64,000 bases of DNA from Lentilitoribacter sp039986595. GTDB taxonomy: Bacteria; Pseudomonadota; Alphaproteobacteria; Rhizobiales; Rhizobiaceae. Shown piece by piece: positions 34,983 through 44,528 of this stretch. A program made the translations under genes and the position numbers. How positions within the stretch are numbered: the stretch's first letter is position 1; every line of letters begins with the position of its first letter. The stretch lies in NCBI GenBank assembly GCA_039986595.1, contig JBDWQJ010000011.1:1-64000 (forward strand), written 5' to 3'. The notes under the pieces were generated by a model that searched no databases, was not told where the DNA came from, and saw only the letters and a list, made by a program, of their open reading frames with translations.

Positions 34983-35885
34983 ATGAGCGCTACAATCATT
35001 GACGGAAAGGCCTTCGCTGCTAAAGTTCGAGCACAGGTCGCTGATGAAGTTACCAAACTAAAATCAGAGCATAATATCACACCAGGTCTTGCTGTTATCT
35101 TGGTGGGTGAAGACCCAGCGAGTGAAGTTTATGTGCGCAACAAAGGTAAGCAAACGCTAGAAGTTGGTATGAATTCGTACGAGTACAAATTGGATGCGGA
35201 TACGTCAGAAGCCGACTTATTAGCTTTGGTTGATCAATTGAACAATGATCCAAAAGTGCATGGTATCTTGTGCCAATTGCCCCTGCCCGATCATTTAAAT
35301 GAAGACTTAGTAATCAACTCTATTTCTCCTGAAAAAGACGTTGATGGTTTTCACATTTCAAATGTTGGATTACTTGGCACAGGCCAGAAATCAATGGTGC
35401 CCTGCACGCCACTTGGTTGCTTGATGATGTTGCGTGACCATCATGGCTCATTGTCTGGTTTAAACGCTGTTGTCGTTGGACGTTCAAACATTGTTGGTAA
35501 GCCAATGGCGAATTTGTTGCTGCGCGATAGCTGCACTGTAACAATCGCGCATTCTTGCACCAAAAACATCGAGGAAGTTTGCCGTGCTGCAGACATCGTT
35601 GTCGCGGCAGTTGGTCGTCCTGAAATGATCACTGGCGATTGGATTGGTAAAGGCGCAACTGTGATTGATGTTGGTATCAACCGCATTCCTGCACCAGAAC
35701 GCGGCGAAGGTAAAATGCGCCTTGTTGGTGATGTGCATTTTGATAGTGCAAAAGACGTTGCCGGTGCCATTACCCCTGTTCCAGGTGGCGTAGGCCCCAT
35801 GACAATTGCATGTCTGCTTGCCAATACATTGACCGCCTGTGCTCGTGCTAACAATTTGCCTGAGCCCGAAGGTCTAACGGCGTAA
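34983..35885 (+). CDS. folD: Bifunctional methylene-THF dehydrogenase/cyclohydrolase
   Basis: 300 residues. The enzyme interconverts 5,10-methylene-, methenyl- and 10-formyl-THF with NADP. The active-site Tyr50 and Lys54 lie in EVYVRNKGKQ, the NADP site in VVGRSNIVGKPMA and the C-terminal signature in PGGVGPMTIACLL. Two ATGs occur at 34980 and 34983; the second has better spacing from GGAGA. Together with fhs it makes the 10-formyl-THF branch. It lies in a unit of its own, ended by a weak hairpin. Confidence 0.97.
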   Translation: MSATIIDGKAFAAKVRAQVADEVTKLKSEHNITPGLAVILVGEDPASEVYVRNKGKQTLEVGMNSYEYKLDADTSEADLLALVDQLNNDPKVHGILCQLPLPDHLNEDLVINSISPEKDVDGFHISNVGLLGTGQKSMVPCTPLGCLMMLRDHHGSLSGLNAVVVGRSNIVGKPMANLLLRDSCTVTIAHSCTKNIEEVCRAADIVVAAVGRPEMITGDWIGKGATVIDVGINRIPAPERGEGKMRLVGDVHFDSAKDVAGAITPVPGGVGPMTIACLLANTLTACARANNLPEPEGLTA

Positions 35886-35918
35886 GCCCTAGATATCAAA
35901 CTTATCGATGAGAGTTGC

Positions 35919-35943
35919 GCAAAGGATCGTTCAGAACCTTTGC
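35919..35943 (+). terminator. Hairpin downstream of folD
   Basis: GCAAAGG (35919-35925) and CCTTTGC (35937-35943) make a seven-base stem with an 11-base loop. No T-run follows, so termination would be weak. Confidence 0.4.
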
Positions 35944-36023
35944 CAACAACTTTAATGCGGTTTGATGAGTTGAAAGCTCAACTTGATCAATATTGAGTAA
36001 TCCTAGACGAACACAAAGCCATT

Positions 36024-38954
36024 TTATGAAGGTTTAGCTAAGTCTTCATGATCCTCGATTGGTGCTTCTGTACCATTATCAAACATTCCCTTTAATGCTC
36101 GTTGATATACAAAGCCTATCCCCATCAGAGTAATTCCAAGCCCAATGAATGAGATCGCGCGCAACACGCCCTCTAAATTGGACATATCGATAAGGAAAGC
36201 CTTTAAGACGACGACTAAAATGATCAAGCCAGAAATCTTGCGCAACAATTGTTCACGCCATCTTATGCCTAAATAGAGCACGAGAATACCGATCAACAAC
36301 CAAACAATTGAATAGGTATAGTTTTCGGCCTGAGTAACGGATGCGTAAGAAATCTCCATCCCGTGATAGAAATGCCGGATGGTTAAATTGATCCAAAAAG
36401 AAGCAAGCAAGGCTGTGAAGCCTAAAGCTGACCATTGATAGATTTTGCTTTTGTTGTTTTTGCCGAGCCAGATGATAAGAGCGAATAAAACAAAAGGTAA
36501 TGCATAGGCGTAACCAATGAGATTAAATAATAATCCATCGCCCATATAGATGTTGTCACGCGGATATTCCCAATCAGCAATTGGGGAAATTGGATTGAGC
36601 ACGATAAAGAGCGATAACGCTCCCCAAAGCATACCCATTATGCCCAGAGCCTCAGCTGCCCATCTAAGAACATACATCCGACTTTGCCCCTGCGAGCGCG
36701 CAATACGGGTGAACCCGAGGGAAAACGCCCCACCGATCATCACAAGCGTTGCTGCGGCGGCTAAAGCTGAGCGATAGCTATTAAACTCAAACAATGGATC
36801 AATCGCATGCAGTGCAAGCATTGTAACGGTTATGACTGCCGAAATGACAGAAATCGCCTCGAGAGCCTGCGCCCAGATGTCATTTTTATATCGAGTTGCG
36901 ATGAAACTTGAGAAGATAAACCCAAGCATCGGGATGCCATAACCAAGCAACAGAACGTTGAAAAATGGTGCTGCATCGGACAACACGGTACGATCAATAA
37001 ATGGCTCCCACGCCAGGCGTGCGACATATGGCACGACAGCCACAAGTGCAAACACACGCAGGCTTTTTATCGGATAACGCAAATGGGTGAGCATGGTCGC
37101 TGCAGTGATAAGACCAAGCGCAATCGTTAAACCAGCGCCGCTGAATATGATCGAGACAAAGGTTGCTGCCATCACGAGCGAAGCGATCAGGCTTGATGCA
37201 ATTGCGCTATCGCGTCCTTCAATATGAGTATTAACTTGAGCATCAGGTTGAACTTCGGGTTGGTCATCGGGCTGGTAATCGTGTAGCTCTTCTTGCGCCT
37301 TTGGAAGCATGCGATTGAGCCAGTTTGCTTGCGCATGGAATGCGGCAAACAAAATAACAGCGGCCAGCGGCAGTGTGCGTTGGAAGTAAACTCCCCCGTC
37401 TGCACGAATGTAAATCGCCATAAACATAGCAATGATCACACTTGCCGCCACGGCGACAAAATACCCACGAGCACTCGATCTTTTGGCAGCAAAACTTGAT
37501 CCAACCAACAGCGCAATCATAATTATCGTTGCGATTGCGCCATAGGTTTCCATACGCAATGATAGGGATGTTTGAACAGACACATATTTGAAATGCGAGA
37601 ATAGGTTTTCAAAGGAGAACCCCGTCGCAAAATAACCCGAACTTATGTCATAAACTCCGTTTTCATTGCCAAATTGAATGGTTGCAAACCGCAAAACCGC
37701 TAAGATTGCTGGAACAAATAGTACAAACCGCAAGGACGGAAATGAATATGTAATTGCCATTGGGATTGCGAGCAGAAGAACCGTTTCAATGACCTCTACA
37801 AATAGGTCCTGATCCCAACCAAGGTGGAATAAAACCGGTAGGAACAAAATCGACAGAGCAATCGTGGGAACCCAATCAACTCCCATATCGGTTTCCGGAT
37901 CGCGATCATGAGCGGAAATCACCAATGAGGCATGTGTGATTGCGATCGTTGCCAATAGGAATAGACCAAGCGTAATTGAGTGGGTATCGCCAACGCTTGC
38001 ATGCATCATCATCGAATAGCCAAACATCGCAGCCACGCTTGCAAGCGCGCACCATAGCCAACCGCGATACCATGCAACATACATTACAGCGGCGGAAACC
38101 ATCGCGATATATATCGCAAGAACGGGAATATTTGCTGAATTTGAGCTGATTAAAAATGGCACAGCATAACTTGCAAATAGACCTATGGAGGCAAGTATCG
38201 GGCCATGCAAAAGCGAAATCCCCAGAGAGAAAAGCGCTAATATGGCAAGGATAATGAATGAGCCTGTCGGACCAATAAGGCCATAAAGTGCATGGGCGGC
38301 ATAAACCGCACCAAACATGATAAAAATACCTGCCCCGCTCAAAATTGCTGGAATATTAGCATTTTCAAAGCCTGCGAGTGAAAAACGATCCGGACGACGA
38401 CGTGTCCATTCACCAGCAATTGTAAGCGCGAGACCAAACACAAATCCAATTATCGTGCGTGCACGCGGTCCCAATAACCCAGCATCAATGGAGTATTTCG
38501 CAAGATAAAGCCCGCCGATAGCTAACGTGAGACCACCAATCCAGATGCTTAACTTACCACCGATTGTACTTTCTGTATCAATCTGAGGCTTTTGTTGTTG
38601 ACCGTTCTGCATAGTTTCTTCAACAACAACACCATCGAGCGCAGTTCGCGCCGCCGCAGCATCGTGAAGGTTCTCAGGCTCTAAATTTGGTTCATTAACT
38701 TCGTTTTTAGCGGGATCATCAAACTGTTCAGCAATAATGTTGGACTGTGATTGTGAGTGGGGTTTTTCTTGCTCAGCTTCGTCATTGGCCAAATCCACAC
38801 CATTGGCACGAATAGCCTTTAGCTCATGCTCAAGTTTTGATATCTGATCACGCATTTTACCGGTGCGTAAAAATGAAACAATACCCAAGATCGACCCGAT
38901 AAAAAGGGTCAACACTGCCGCAATGCCTAACAGAATAAAACTATCTTCGCCCAT
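36024..38954 (-). CDS. DUF2339 large membrane protein
   Basis: 976 residues. An N-terminal membrane helix (about 6-27) is followed by a short coiled coil (KMRDQISKLEHELKAIRA) and a long acidic, Gln-rich linker to about residue 125. The rest is some 25 closely spaced hydrophobic helices. The first is preceded by IGGKLSIWIGGLTLAIGGLY, the DUF2339 entry motif. The family is widespread and of unknown function; envelope stress or lipid handling has been suggested. It is monocistronic and convergent with folD. Confidence 0.9.
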   Translation of the reverse strand: MGEDSFILLGIAAVLTLFIGSILGIVSFLRTGKMRDQISKLEHELKAIRANGVDLANDEAEQEKPHSQSQSNIIAEQFDDPAKNEVNEPNLEPENLHDAAAARTALDGVVVEETMQNGQQQKPQIDTESTIGGKLSIWIGGLTLAIGGLYLAKYSIDAGLLGPRARTIIGFVFGLALTIAGEWTRRRPDRFSLAGFENANIPAILSGAGIFIMFGAVYAAHALYGLIGPTGSFIILAILALFSLGISLLHGPILASIGLFASYAVPFLISSNSANIPVLAIYIAMVSAAVMYVAWYRGWLWCALASVAAMFGYSMMMHASVGDTHSITLGLFLLATIAITHASLVISAHDRDPETDMGVDWVPTIALSILFLPVLFHLGWDQDLFVEVIETVLLLAIPMAITYSFPSLRFVLFVPAILAVLRFATIQFGNENGVYDISSGYFATGFSFENLFSHFKYVSVQTSLSLRMETYGAIATIIMIALLVGSSFAAKRSSARGYFVAVAASVIIAMFMAIYIRADGGVYFQRTLPLAAVILFAAFHAQANWLNRMLPKAQEELHDYQPDDQPEVQPDAQVNTHIEGRDSAIASSLIASLVMAATFVSIIFSGAGLTIALGLITAATMLTHLRYPIKSLRVFALVAVVPYVARLAWEPFIDRTVLSDAAPFFNVLLLGYGIPMLGFIFSSFIATRYKNDIWAQALEAISVISAVITVTMLALHAIDPLFEFNSYRSALAAAATLVMIGGAFSLGFTRIARSQGQSRMYVLRWAAEALGIMGMLWGALSLFIVLNPISPIADWEYPRDNIYMGDGLLFNLIGYAYALPFVLFALIIWLGKNNKSKIYQWSALGFTALLASFWINLTIRHFYHGMEISYASVTQAENYTYSIVWLLIGILVLYLGIRWREQLLRKISGLIILVVVLKAFLIDMSNLEGVLRAISFIGLGITLMGIGFVYQRALKGMFDNGTEAPIEDHEDLAKPS

Positions 38955-39073
38955 TCATACTTGCTCCGCATAGCAATGATTGATCATTATCTAAAGGCTA
39001 TAACAAAGCCAAATCCTATGCAAATCTGGCTTGTCATAAATGATGTGTAATTTACGGACTTTAAATGTATTGC

Positions 39074-40018
39074 CTAAGGCAATCGCAATAAACAGTTCTT
39101 TATCAACTCAAAATAGCCAATATCATCAACATTATCCAAGAAATTGACGTTTTTAGGGTTATCTGTGACATTCCAATAATCAGCAACCGTCATACCCATA
39201 GTCAATTCGCTTTGGGTCTCAACCTGCACGTTACACTGGCGACCAGTGAACAGTTCGGGCTGCAACAGATACGCAATAACACAAGGATCGTGCAGCGGTG
39301 CCCCCTGCCATTTGTATTTTTCTAAATCAAAACGCTCGGAAAATGCCAGCATCTCGCCAACGGCGGTTGCAGATTTCGTACCCAAATTGAAAAACGCGTC
39401 AATTCTGGCTTTTGTTGACAAGACTTTGTGGGTTACATCCAATGAGGCCATTGTAATTGGCACACCAGATCGCATTACGATATCGGCTGCATCTGGATCT
39501 ACATAAATGTTAAATTCAGCAACTGGCGTGATATTTCCACCTTGGAAGTACCCCCCGCCCATCATAATGATCTCTTCGATATTTTCTATAATTTCAGGCG
39601 CTTTTTCAAAAGCCATCGCAATATTTGTCAAAGGTCCTAATGTACAAAGTGTGATGTTGTCATCAATGGATTGTCGCAACGTCTCAATGATAAAATCGAC
39701 ACCGTGCTGCTCTTGCAGCTTTAGTTCGGGCGCAGGCAAATCAGGTCCGTTTAGCCCCGTATCCCCGTGCACATGTTCTGCGGTAACAAGCTTACGCTTT
39801 AAAGGTTGATCGCACCCTGCAAAAACCGGAATGTCTTTGCGATCCGCGAGTTCAACAACTTTGAGCGCATTTATTGCGTTTTGTTTAAGCCCAACATTAC
39901 CAGCGACGGCCACAATACCCAAAATGTCAAACGCCTCAGGTGATGCCAATGCCATCAAAATGGCCACCGCATCATCTTGCCCTGGATCGGTATCTATAAT
40001 TATTTTTCTTGGTGTCAT
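39074..40018 (-). CDS. Inosine-uridine-preferring nucleoside hydrolase
   Basis: About 314 residues. The calcium-binding N-terminal motif is IIIDTDPGQDDAVAILMAL. Further blocks are GCDQPLKRK, VHGDTGLNGPDLP, TLCTLGPLTNIA, IIMMGGGYFQGGNITPVAEFN and the late HDPCVIAYLL with the last Asp ligand. The enzyme splits ribonucleosides into base and ribose. ATG 40018 (MTPRKIIID) matches family starts; a GTG at 40030 is also open. A GlxA-type regulator gene lies upstream on the same strand. Confidence 0.93.
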   Translation of the reverse strand: MTPRKIIIDTDPGQDDAVAILMALASPEAFDILGIVAVAGNVGLKQNAINALKVVELADRKDIPVFAGCDQPLKRKLVTAEHVHGDTGLNGPDLPAPELKLQEQHGVDFIIETLRQSIDDNITLCTLGPLTNIAMAFEKAPEIIENIEEIIMMGGGYFQGGNITPVAEFNIYVDPDAADIVMRSGVPITMASLDVTHKVLSTKARIDAFFNLGTKSATAVGEMLAFSERFDLEKYKWQGAPLHDPCVIAYLLQPELFTGRQCNVQVETQSELTMGMTVADYWNVTDNPKNVNFLDNVDDIGYFELIKNCLLRLP

Positions 40019-40167
40019 TAAAAAAGCCACGCCTTAAATAAATTTTACAATTTTGAATCCAACAATGTATACATTGATAAGGTATGTTTACTACCGTTTC
40101 TAGGCAGGACTATAACAGAGCTCGTATATCCACAATTAATTATATCATTAAAGTCTTATATACAGCG

Positions 40168-41160
40168 CTATTTCAATAAATTACGTCTAACATCAGAGGG
40201 CGAACGGTTAAACTTTTCACGAAATGCTCGTGAAAAATGGGCCGAACTTGCATAGCCTGTTGCAAGTGCAATATCTGTGATCGTAAGTGTTGTCTGCCTT
40301 AAAAAATGGTTGGCCTTATCCAGTCGTAAATCTTTGTAAAACGCCATGGTGCTGACATTCAATTTGTCTTGAAATTGTCGATTGAGCTGGCGCTCGCTGA
40401 GATTAACGCCTTTTGCAAGCTGTCGAAGCGTCAACGGTTCAGCATAATTGTTTTGCATGGCTTCGATTGCTGTTATGACTGCACTATTATTGATGCCGTA
40501 TCGTTCAACTAACCCAGAACGTTGTGGGCTTTCCCCGGGGCGAATATCGGTATGTAGCAACCAATCTGAAACCTCGCGCGCAAATGATGCGCCATGGTGA
40601 TGAGAAATCAAAGCATGCATCATATCAACAGATGCTAGACCACCGGCGCAGGTTAACCGGTCGCGATCAAAAACATAAAGCGCCTTTTCTAACAATATAT
40701 CAGGTGAATTTTGCGCGACCATATCCGCATAATGCCAATGAACTGTCATACGCCGCTCGGTCATGATCCCTGCTTTTGCGAGCATAACAGGACCACCAGA
40801 CACGCCGCCAATCATCACATTACGACGTGATAAATGTCGCAACCATTGCAATAATCGAGGGTTATCATAATCATTTGAAACATCACCGCCGACCACAATG
40901 AGCAAATCAAAATCGACTTGTTCACCCGGATAAGCATCAGCTTTTATAATCGCACCATCTGAACTTACAGATTGCGCTCCAATGGCTGGTAAATTACGAA
41001 TATCGTATAATTCTCTACCTGACAATCTATTGGCAGATCGCAATGGTTCCTTCGCGGCTGCATATGCCATCAGCGCAAAGCCATTGACGAGCAAGAACCC
41101 AACGCGAAATGGTCGGTCCATTTTTGATGAAATGTCCATAATAGAACTTGATATGGCCAT
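40168..41160 (-). CDS. GlxA-type regulator: DJ-1/PfpI domain plus AraC domain
   Basis: 330 residues. The N-terminal ~190 form a DJ-1/PfpI-like amidotransferase fold (FRVGFLLVNGFALMAYAAA in part, VVGGDVS, GGVSGGPVMLAKAG, where Ser or Gly replaces the catalytic Cys of true enzymes). The C-terminal ~130 hold the AraC domain (LRQLAKGVNLSERQLNRQF, then IALATGYASSAHFSRAFREKFN). Relatives such as GbdR and ArgR respond to betaine, carnitine or arginine. The nucleoside hydrolase gene follows at about 150 bases and may be the target. The start is uncertain: ATGs at 41160, 41139 and 41124. Confidence 0.92.
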   Translation of the reverse strand: MAISSSIMDISSKMDRPFRVGFLLVNGFALMAYAAAKEPLRSANRLSGRELYDIRNLPAIGAQSVSSDGAIIKADAYPGEQVDFDLLIVVGGDVSNDYDNPRLLQWLRHLSRRNVMIGGVSGGPVMLAKAGIMTERRMTVHWHYADMVAQNSPDILLEKALYVFDRDRLTCAGGLASVDMMHALISHHHGASFAREVSDWLLHTDIRPGESPQRSGLVERYGINNSAVITAIEAMQNNYAEPLTLRQLAKGVNLSERQLNRQFQDKLNVSTMAFYKDLRLDKANHFLRQTTLTITDIALATGYASSAHFSRAFREKFNRSPSDVRRNLLK

Positions 41161-41280
41161 TTCAGGCTATCCACAAGCCTATAAATGACATTAGACCGGT
41201 ATTACAATGACAGTGCGACGATTTAGGCCTAAACTTTCATCTCACAAATTGATTCATCAACACGCTTCAAGGCATTGATT

Positions 41281-41847
41281 ATGATCATAAATGTCCCTTA
41301 TTCCGGCCCTTATTTCATCGGCGATGCGCGCGATCAAGATATGTCCGATCAGACAAGCAAGCTTATAAAAGAGCAGGAACTGGCATTTTCAAAAAAACTG
41401 CTCACTGGCCACGTGACCGCTTCTGCATTTGTAATCAATTTGGAACGAGATAAAGTCTTGCTCACACATCACGCAAAACTGAGCAAATGGCTCCAATTGG
41501 GTGGACATTGTGACGGTATTAAAGATCCGTTTTTTAACGCCCATAAAGAAGCCTATGAAGAAAGCGGGCTGACGCGAATTGATCCTTTGAGCAAGTCGAT
41601 TTTAGACATCGATATTCACCCCATACCCGAACACAAAGGCGTACCGAGCCATTTTCACTATGACATACGATATTTGTTTTCAGCGAACGAGCGTGAACCC
41701 ATTAATATCTCAGATGAATCAAATGACTTAAAATGGGTAAGGCTTGATCGGCTTGAAGATTACAATAATGACAATCGTTTGTTGATCATGCGCGATAAAC
41801 TCGGTGATTTCATCGCGCGCAAATCTGTAGATTTACTTGATAGGTAA
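41281..41847 (+). CDS. Nudix hydrolase
   Basis: About 188 residues. The Nudix box reads GGHCDGIKDPFFNAHKEAYE then ESGL, with the catalytic core KEAYEES in place of REUxEE and Lys where the first Glu usually stands; relatives with GGHxDG show the same looser first half. It would hydrolyse a nucleoside diphosphate linked to another group. Long C-terminal part after FHYDIRYLF. The ATG at 41281 has AAGG eight bases upstream; a TTG at 41275 is open. It is divergent from the GlxA-type gene. Confidence 0.88.
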   Translation: MIINVPYSGPYFIGDARDQDMSDQTSKLIKEQELAFSKKLLTGHVTASAFVINLERDKVLLTHHAKLSKWLQLGGHCDGIKDPFFNAHKEAYEESGLTRIDPLSKSILDIDIHPIPEHKGVPSHFHYDIRYLFSANEREPINISDESNDLKWVRLDRLEDYNNDNRLLIMRDKLGDFIARKSVDLLDR

Positions 41848-41855
41848 ACGCACGG

Positions 41856-41868
41856 TGACAAATTGTCA
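41856..41868. promoter_or_regulatory. Small palindrome upstream of PCu(A)C gene
   Basis: TGACAA and TTGTCA face each other across one base, 59 bases before the copper chaperone gene and just after the Nudix stop. It could be an operator for the copper gene; the regulator is unknown. Confidence 0.3.
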
Positions 41869-41926
41869 TCTCGTAACTCTAATTTAGCACATTAGATTGG
41901 CTTAAAGTTATTATCGGAGCGCTTGA

Positions 41927-42478
41927 ATGAACATGAAAATCCTTGTCGCGGCATTTGCCGTTATCTTTGCAATCGGCGCGGTGGCCGCGCGTGTTGTATT
42001 GGATACTCCCCAAGCATTTGCTGAAACACAAAGCGCAAATGATATGAAACATGTCGACCAACCAATTGGTGCGATGTACATGTTGGGCGATTTGGTCATT
42101 GAAAATGTAACAGCGCGCGCAACGGTGCCTGGCGCAAAAGTGGGTGGTGGCTATCTTACCATCACCAATAACGGCACAGAGCCAGATACGCTCATTACAG
42201 GCGCCACCGATATCGCAAATGAGTTGCAAATTCACGAGATGAAAATGGACGGCGATGTGATGAAAATGCGTCAGTTGGATCAAGGTATCGTTATTGACGC
42301 AGGTGCGACTGTCGCACTCAAGCCCGGTGGCTTGCACATCATGTTTATGGCGCTAGACGCCCCTTTAGAGAAAGAAACAAGCTTCAAAGCGACATTAAAT
42401 TTTGCTAAAGCAGGCGCTATAGAGATTGAGTTTAACGTGATGGATGCCAAGCATTTTATGAGTGATCATAATCATTAG
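41927..42478 (+). CDS. PCu(A)C-type periplasmic copper chaperone
   Basis: 183 residues with a signal peptide (about residues 1-32, cleaved near AFAET). The PCu(A)C domain has the Cu(I) ligand pattern H-x-M ... M ... H-x-M: IHEMKMDGDVMKM and GGLHIMFMAL. The His-rich end HFMSDHNH may help. It would deliver copper to cytochrome c oxidase. GGAG lies before the ATG. Its common partner SCO1/SenC is not adjacent. Confidence 0.92.
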   Translation: MNMKILVAAFAVIFAIGAVAARVVLDTPQAFAETQSANDMKHVDQPIGAMYMLGDLVIENVTARATVPGAKVGGGYLTITNNGTEPDTLITGATDIANELQIHEMKMDGDVMKMRQLDQGIVIDAGATVALKPGGLHIMFMALDAPLEKETSFKATLNFAKAGAIEIEFNVMDAKHFMSDHNH

Positions 42479-42510
42479 TGGTTTACGCCGATCATATGTA
42501 AACATCCGAC

Positions 42511-43836
42511 TTATGATGTGATGTCAAAAGGCATGAGTTTTCCATCACGATAAACCATCATTCGCACAACACCGTGGGCTTCACTTACCAATCTGTCGCA
42601 AACCTGTTGGGATGCAGCTAATTCATTATTAATTGCAACGATCACATCACCAATTTTAAGCCCGGCAGAATAGGCTGGCGAGTGCTTTTCAAGTTCATCA
42701 ATAACAACACCATTGATGCGCTCTGGCAGATTATCACTTTCAGTTATGCCGCGAATGCCTGCGCCCAAAGCTGCAAGCCCTGCAACAGGTGATGGATCAA
42801 TCAGACGTGCTTGAAGCTCTAGCGTAGATACGTCCTGGTCTTGACGTTTATAGGTGATTTCAAGCGGCGTACCTGCTTCGCTCACACCAATCCACGTGCG
42901 CAATGAGCGTGGTGATTTCACATATCGCCCATTAAATCCGGTGATAACATCGCCAACGCGGAGCCCTGCAAGATCCGCGGGTGAACCTTCTTCAACGCTG
43001 ACAACTGTCGCGCCATCCCAATGACTAATTCCGACACGATCTGAATCTTCTTCTGAAACACTATCTAGTGTGACACCAATTGCGCCTCTGCGCACAGCAC
43101 CATATTGCGCTAACTGTTCTGCAACTTGCATTGCCACTTGTGATGGGACAGAGAAGCCAATGCCAATGCTACCGCCTGATTGCGATAAAATCGATGTATT
43201 AATGCCAATCAGATGACCTTGACTATCGAGCAACGCACCACCTGAATTTCCTGAATTGATCGCTGCATCTGTTTGAATAAAATCAAATAAGCCTTGGTCA
43301 CCGGTCGAGCGCCCTAACCCGCTGATGATGCCAAAGGTCAAAGTTTGTTCTAAACCAAGTGGATATCCAAGCGCAAAAACAATATCACCGACGCGAGATT
43401 TATCAGAATCTGCGATTTTTATTTCTTCAGGCACAGTGCCTTGTACTTTCAACACCGCGATATCTGTCGGCGCATCTTTACCAATGAGATCTGCATCCAT
43501 CCAACGTCCATCGGATAATTGAATGCGAAAATGCGTGCCATTTGCAACAACATGCGAATTGGTTAGGATCAGCCCTTGCGCTTTATCAATCACAACGCCT
43601 GAACCAATGGCTTGAGGTTTTACCTCACCATCCTCGGCTAACTTTCCATTTTGGATAAACACGACTGACTTAAATGCAGGTTCAAGCACCGGTGCAAAGC
43701 TGAACTGGTTGCGCGTTTGATCAACGGGGAGCACAGAATTGCTAAGCTGTGCGAATGATGGATTAACCGCTGTCAAGGTTGTTAAGCTCAAAGCCATGCC
43801 GGACATCATCAAAAATGCATATAGGTTGCGTCTCAT
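42511..43836 (-). CDS. Deg/HtrA-family serine protease with two PDZ domains
   Basis: 441 residues with a signal peptide (cleavage near SFAQ, residue 30), so periplasmic. The catalytic triad is His95 (LTNSHVV), Asp125 (PTDIAVL) and Ser198 (INSGNSGGALL). Two PDZ domains follow at about 250-330 and 345-435. It should degrade or refold damaged envelope proteins. It is a lone gene convergent with the copper chaperone. The gene symbol is left blank since Deg paralogues in this group (DegP, DegQ, DO) cannot be told apart here. Confidence 0.94.
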   Translation of the reverse strand: MRRNLYAFLMMSGMALSLTTLTAVNPSFAQLSNSVLPVDQTRNQFSFAPVLEPAFKSVVFIQNGKLAEDGEVKPQAIGSGVVIDKAQGLILTNSHVVANGTHFRIQLSDGRWMDADLIGKDAPTDIAVLKVQGTVPEEIKIADSDKSRVGDIVFALGYPLGLEQTLTFGIISGLGRSTGDQGLFDFIQTDAAINSGNSGGALLDSQGHLIGINTSILSQSGGSIGIGFSVPSQVAMQVAEQLAQYGAVRRGAIGVTLDSVSEEDSDRVGISHWDGATVVSVEEGSPADLAGLRVGDVITGFNGRYVKSPRSLRTWIGVSEAGTPLEITYKRQDQDVSTLELQARLIDPSPVAGLAALGAGIRGITESDNLPERINGVVIDELEKHSPAYSAGLKIGDVIVAINNELAASQQVCDRLVSEAHGVVRMMVYRDGKLMPFDITS

Positions 43837-44031
43837 CTTCTACACCTTAGTTATGCAAATCATCTGATAATTTTCTAGAACATGAACTTTACTCTTTACG
43901 TATGTGTATCCTGTTTTTCATTCATCAAAATCATTGCGATTGATCTTATGAAGAAGACTAATATTGAATTGGAAAAGATGCACATCAACTTCAAACGCGT
44001 TTTTGTGATGGAAATGTGAAGTGGTTGAGTT

Positions 44032-44247
44032 TTAAAAAATCAAGGCAAATAGAACAGAGCCAAACACATAGAGCACCATTGCAGCAATCGGTGCCAAAAT
44101 AACGAAGAAAACAACCGGTGACCAGCGATTAAATCCTCGAATGCGGCGCGTCCATGGACCAACCTGCCCGTTAATGAGCATGGTACGCTCACGGACAAAC
44201 AAGTGAAGAACAATCAGTAATACGCCAATCAATAATAAGATGTGCAT
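44032..44247 (-). CDS. Small two-helix membrane protein
   Basis: 71 residues with two membrane segments: ILLLIGVLLIVLHLFV at the N-terminus and VVFFVILAPIAAMVLYVFGS at the C-terminus, separated by a basic loop (RERTMLINGQVGPWTRRIRG). No family is recognised. It stands in a poorly coding region between the Deg gene and the DMT exporter, and its composition is that of a real membrane protein. Confidence 0.6.
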   Translation of the reverse strand: MHILLLIGVLLIVLHLFVRERTMLINGQVGPWTRRIRGFNRWSPVVFFVILAPIAAMVLYVFGSVLFALIF

Positions 44248-44528
44248 GCTTATAGCCCTGTTCTGCGCCCAAAGAGTATTTTCAAGAATCGCTTAAGTTT
44301 CTTGAAAGTCATTAAAGTGTCATTATTGCTCAAGATAGGCTGATTTGCCAATTTTTCAAATAAAACTGTGCATGATCGCAATAAATTGATCACATACATC
44401 CCTGTTTTATTTCCAATTTTCGACGCTAAGCAAGATCGCAATATATATGAATTTCAACGCCACTTTATAAAACTTCTACTAGCTTTCTTCGAATTGAAAC
44501 ATATAGTGCACCCAACTTCTAAGATGCG

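Noticed and set aside
44250..44441. 63-residue ORF on the minus strand
   Set aside because: Its composition is not protein-like in detail, it has no ribosome site or domain, and it lies in an AT-rich gap.
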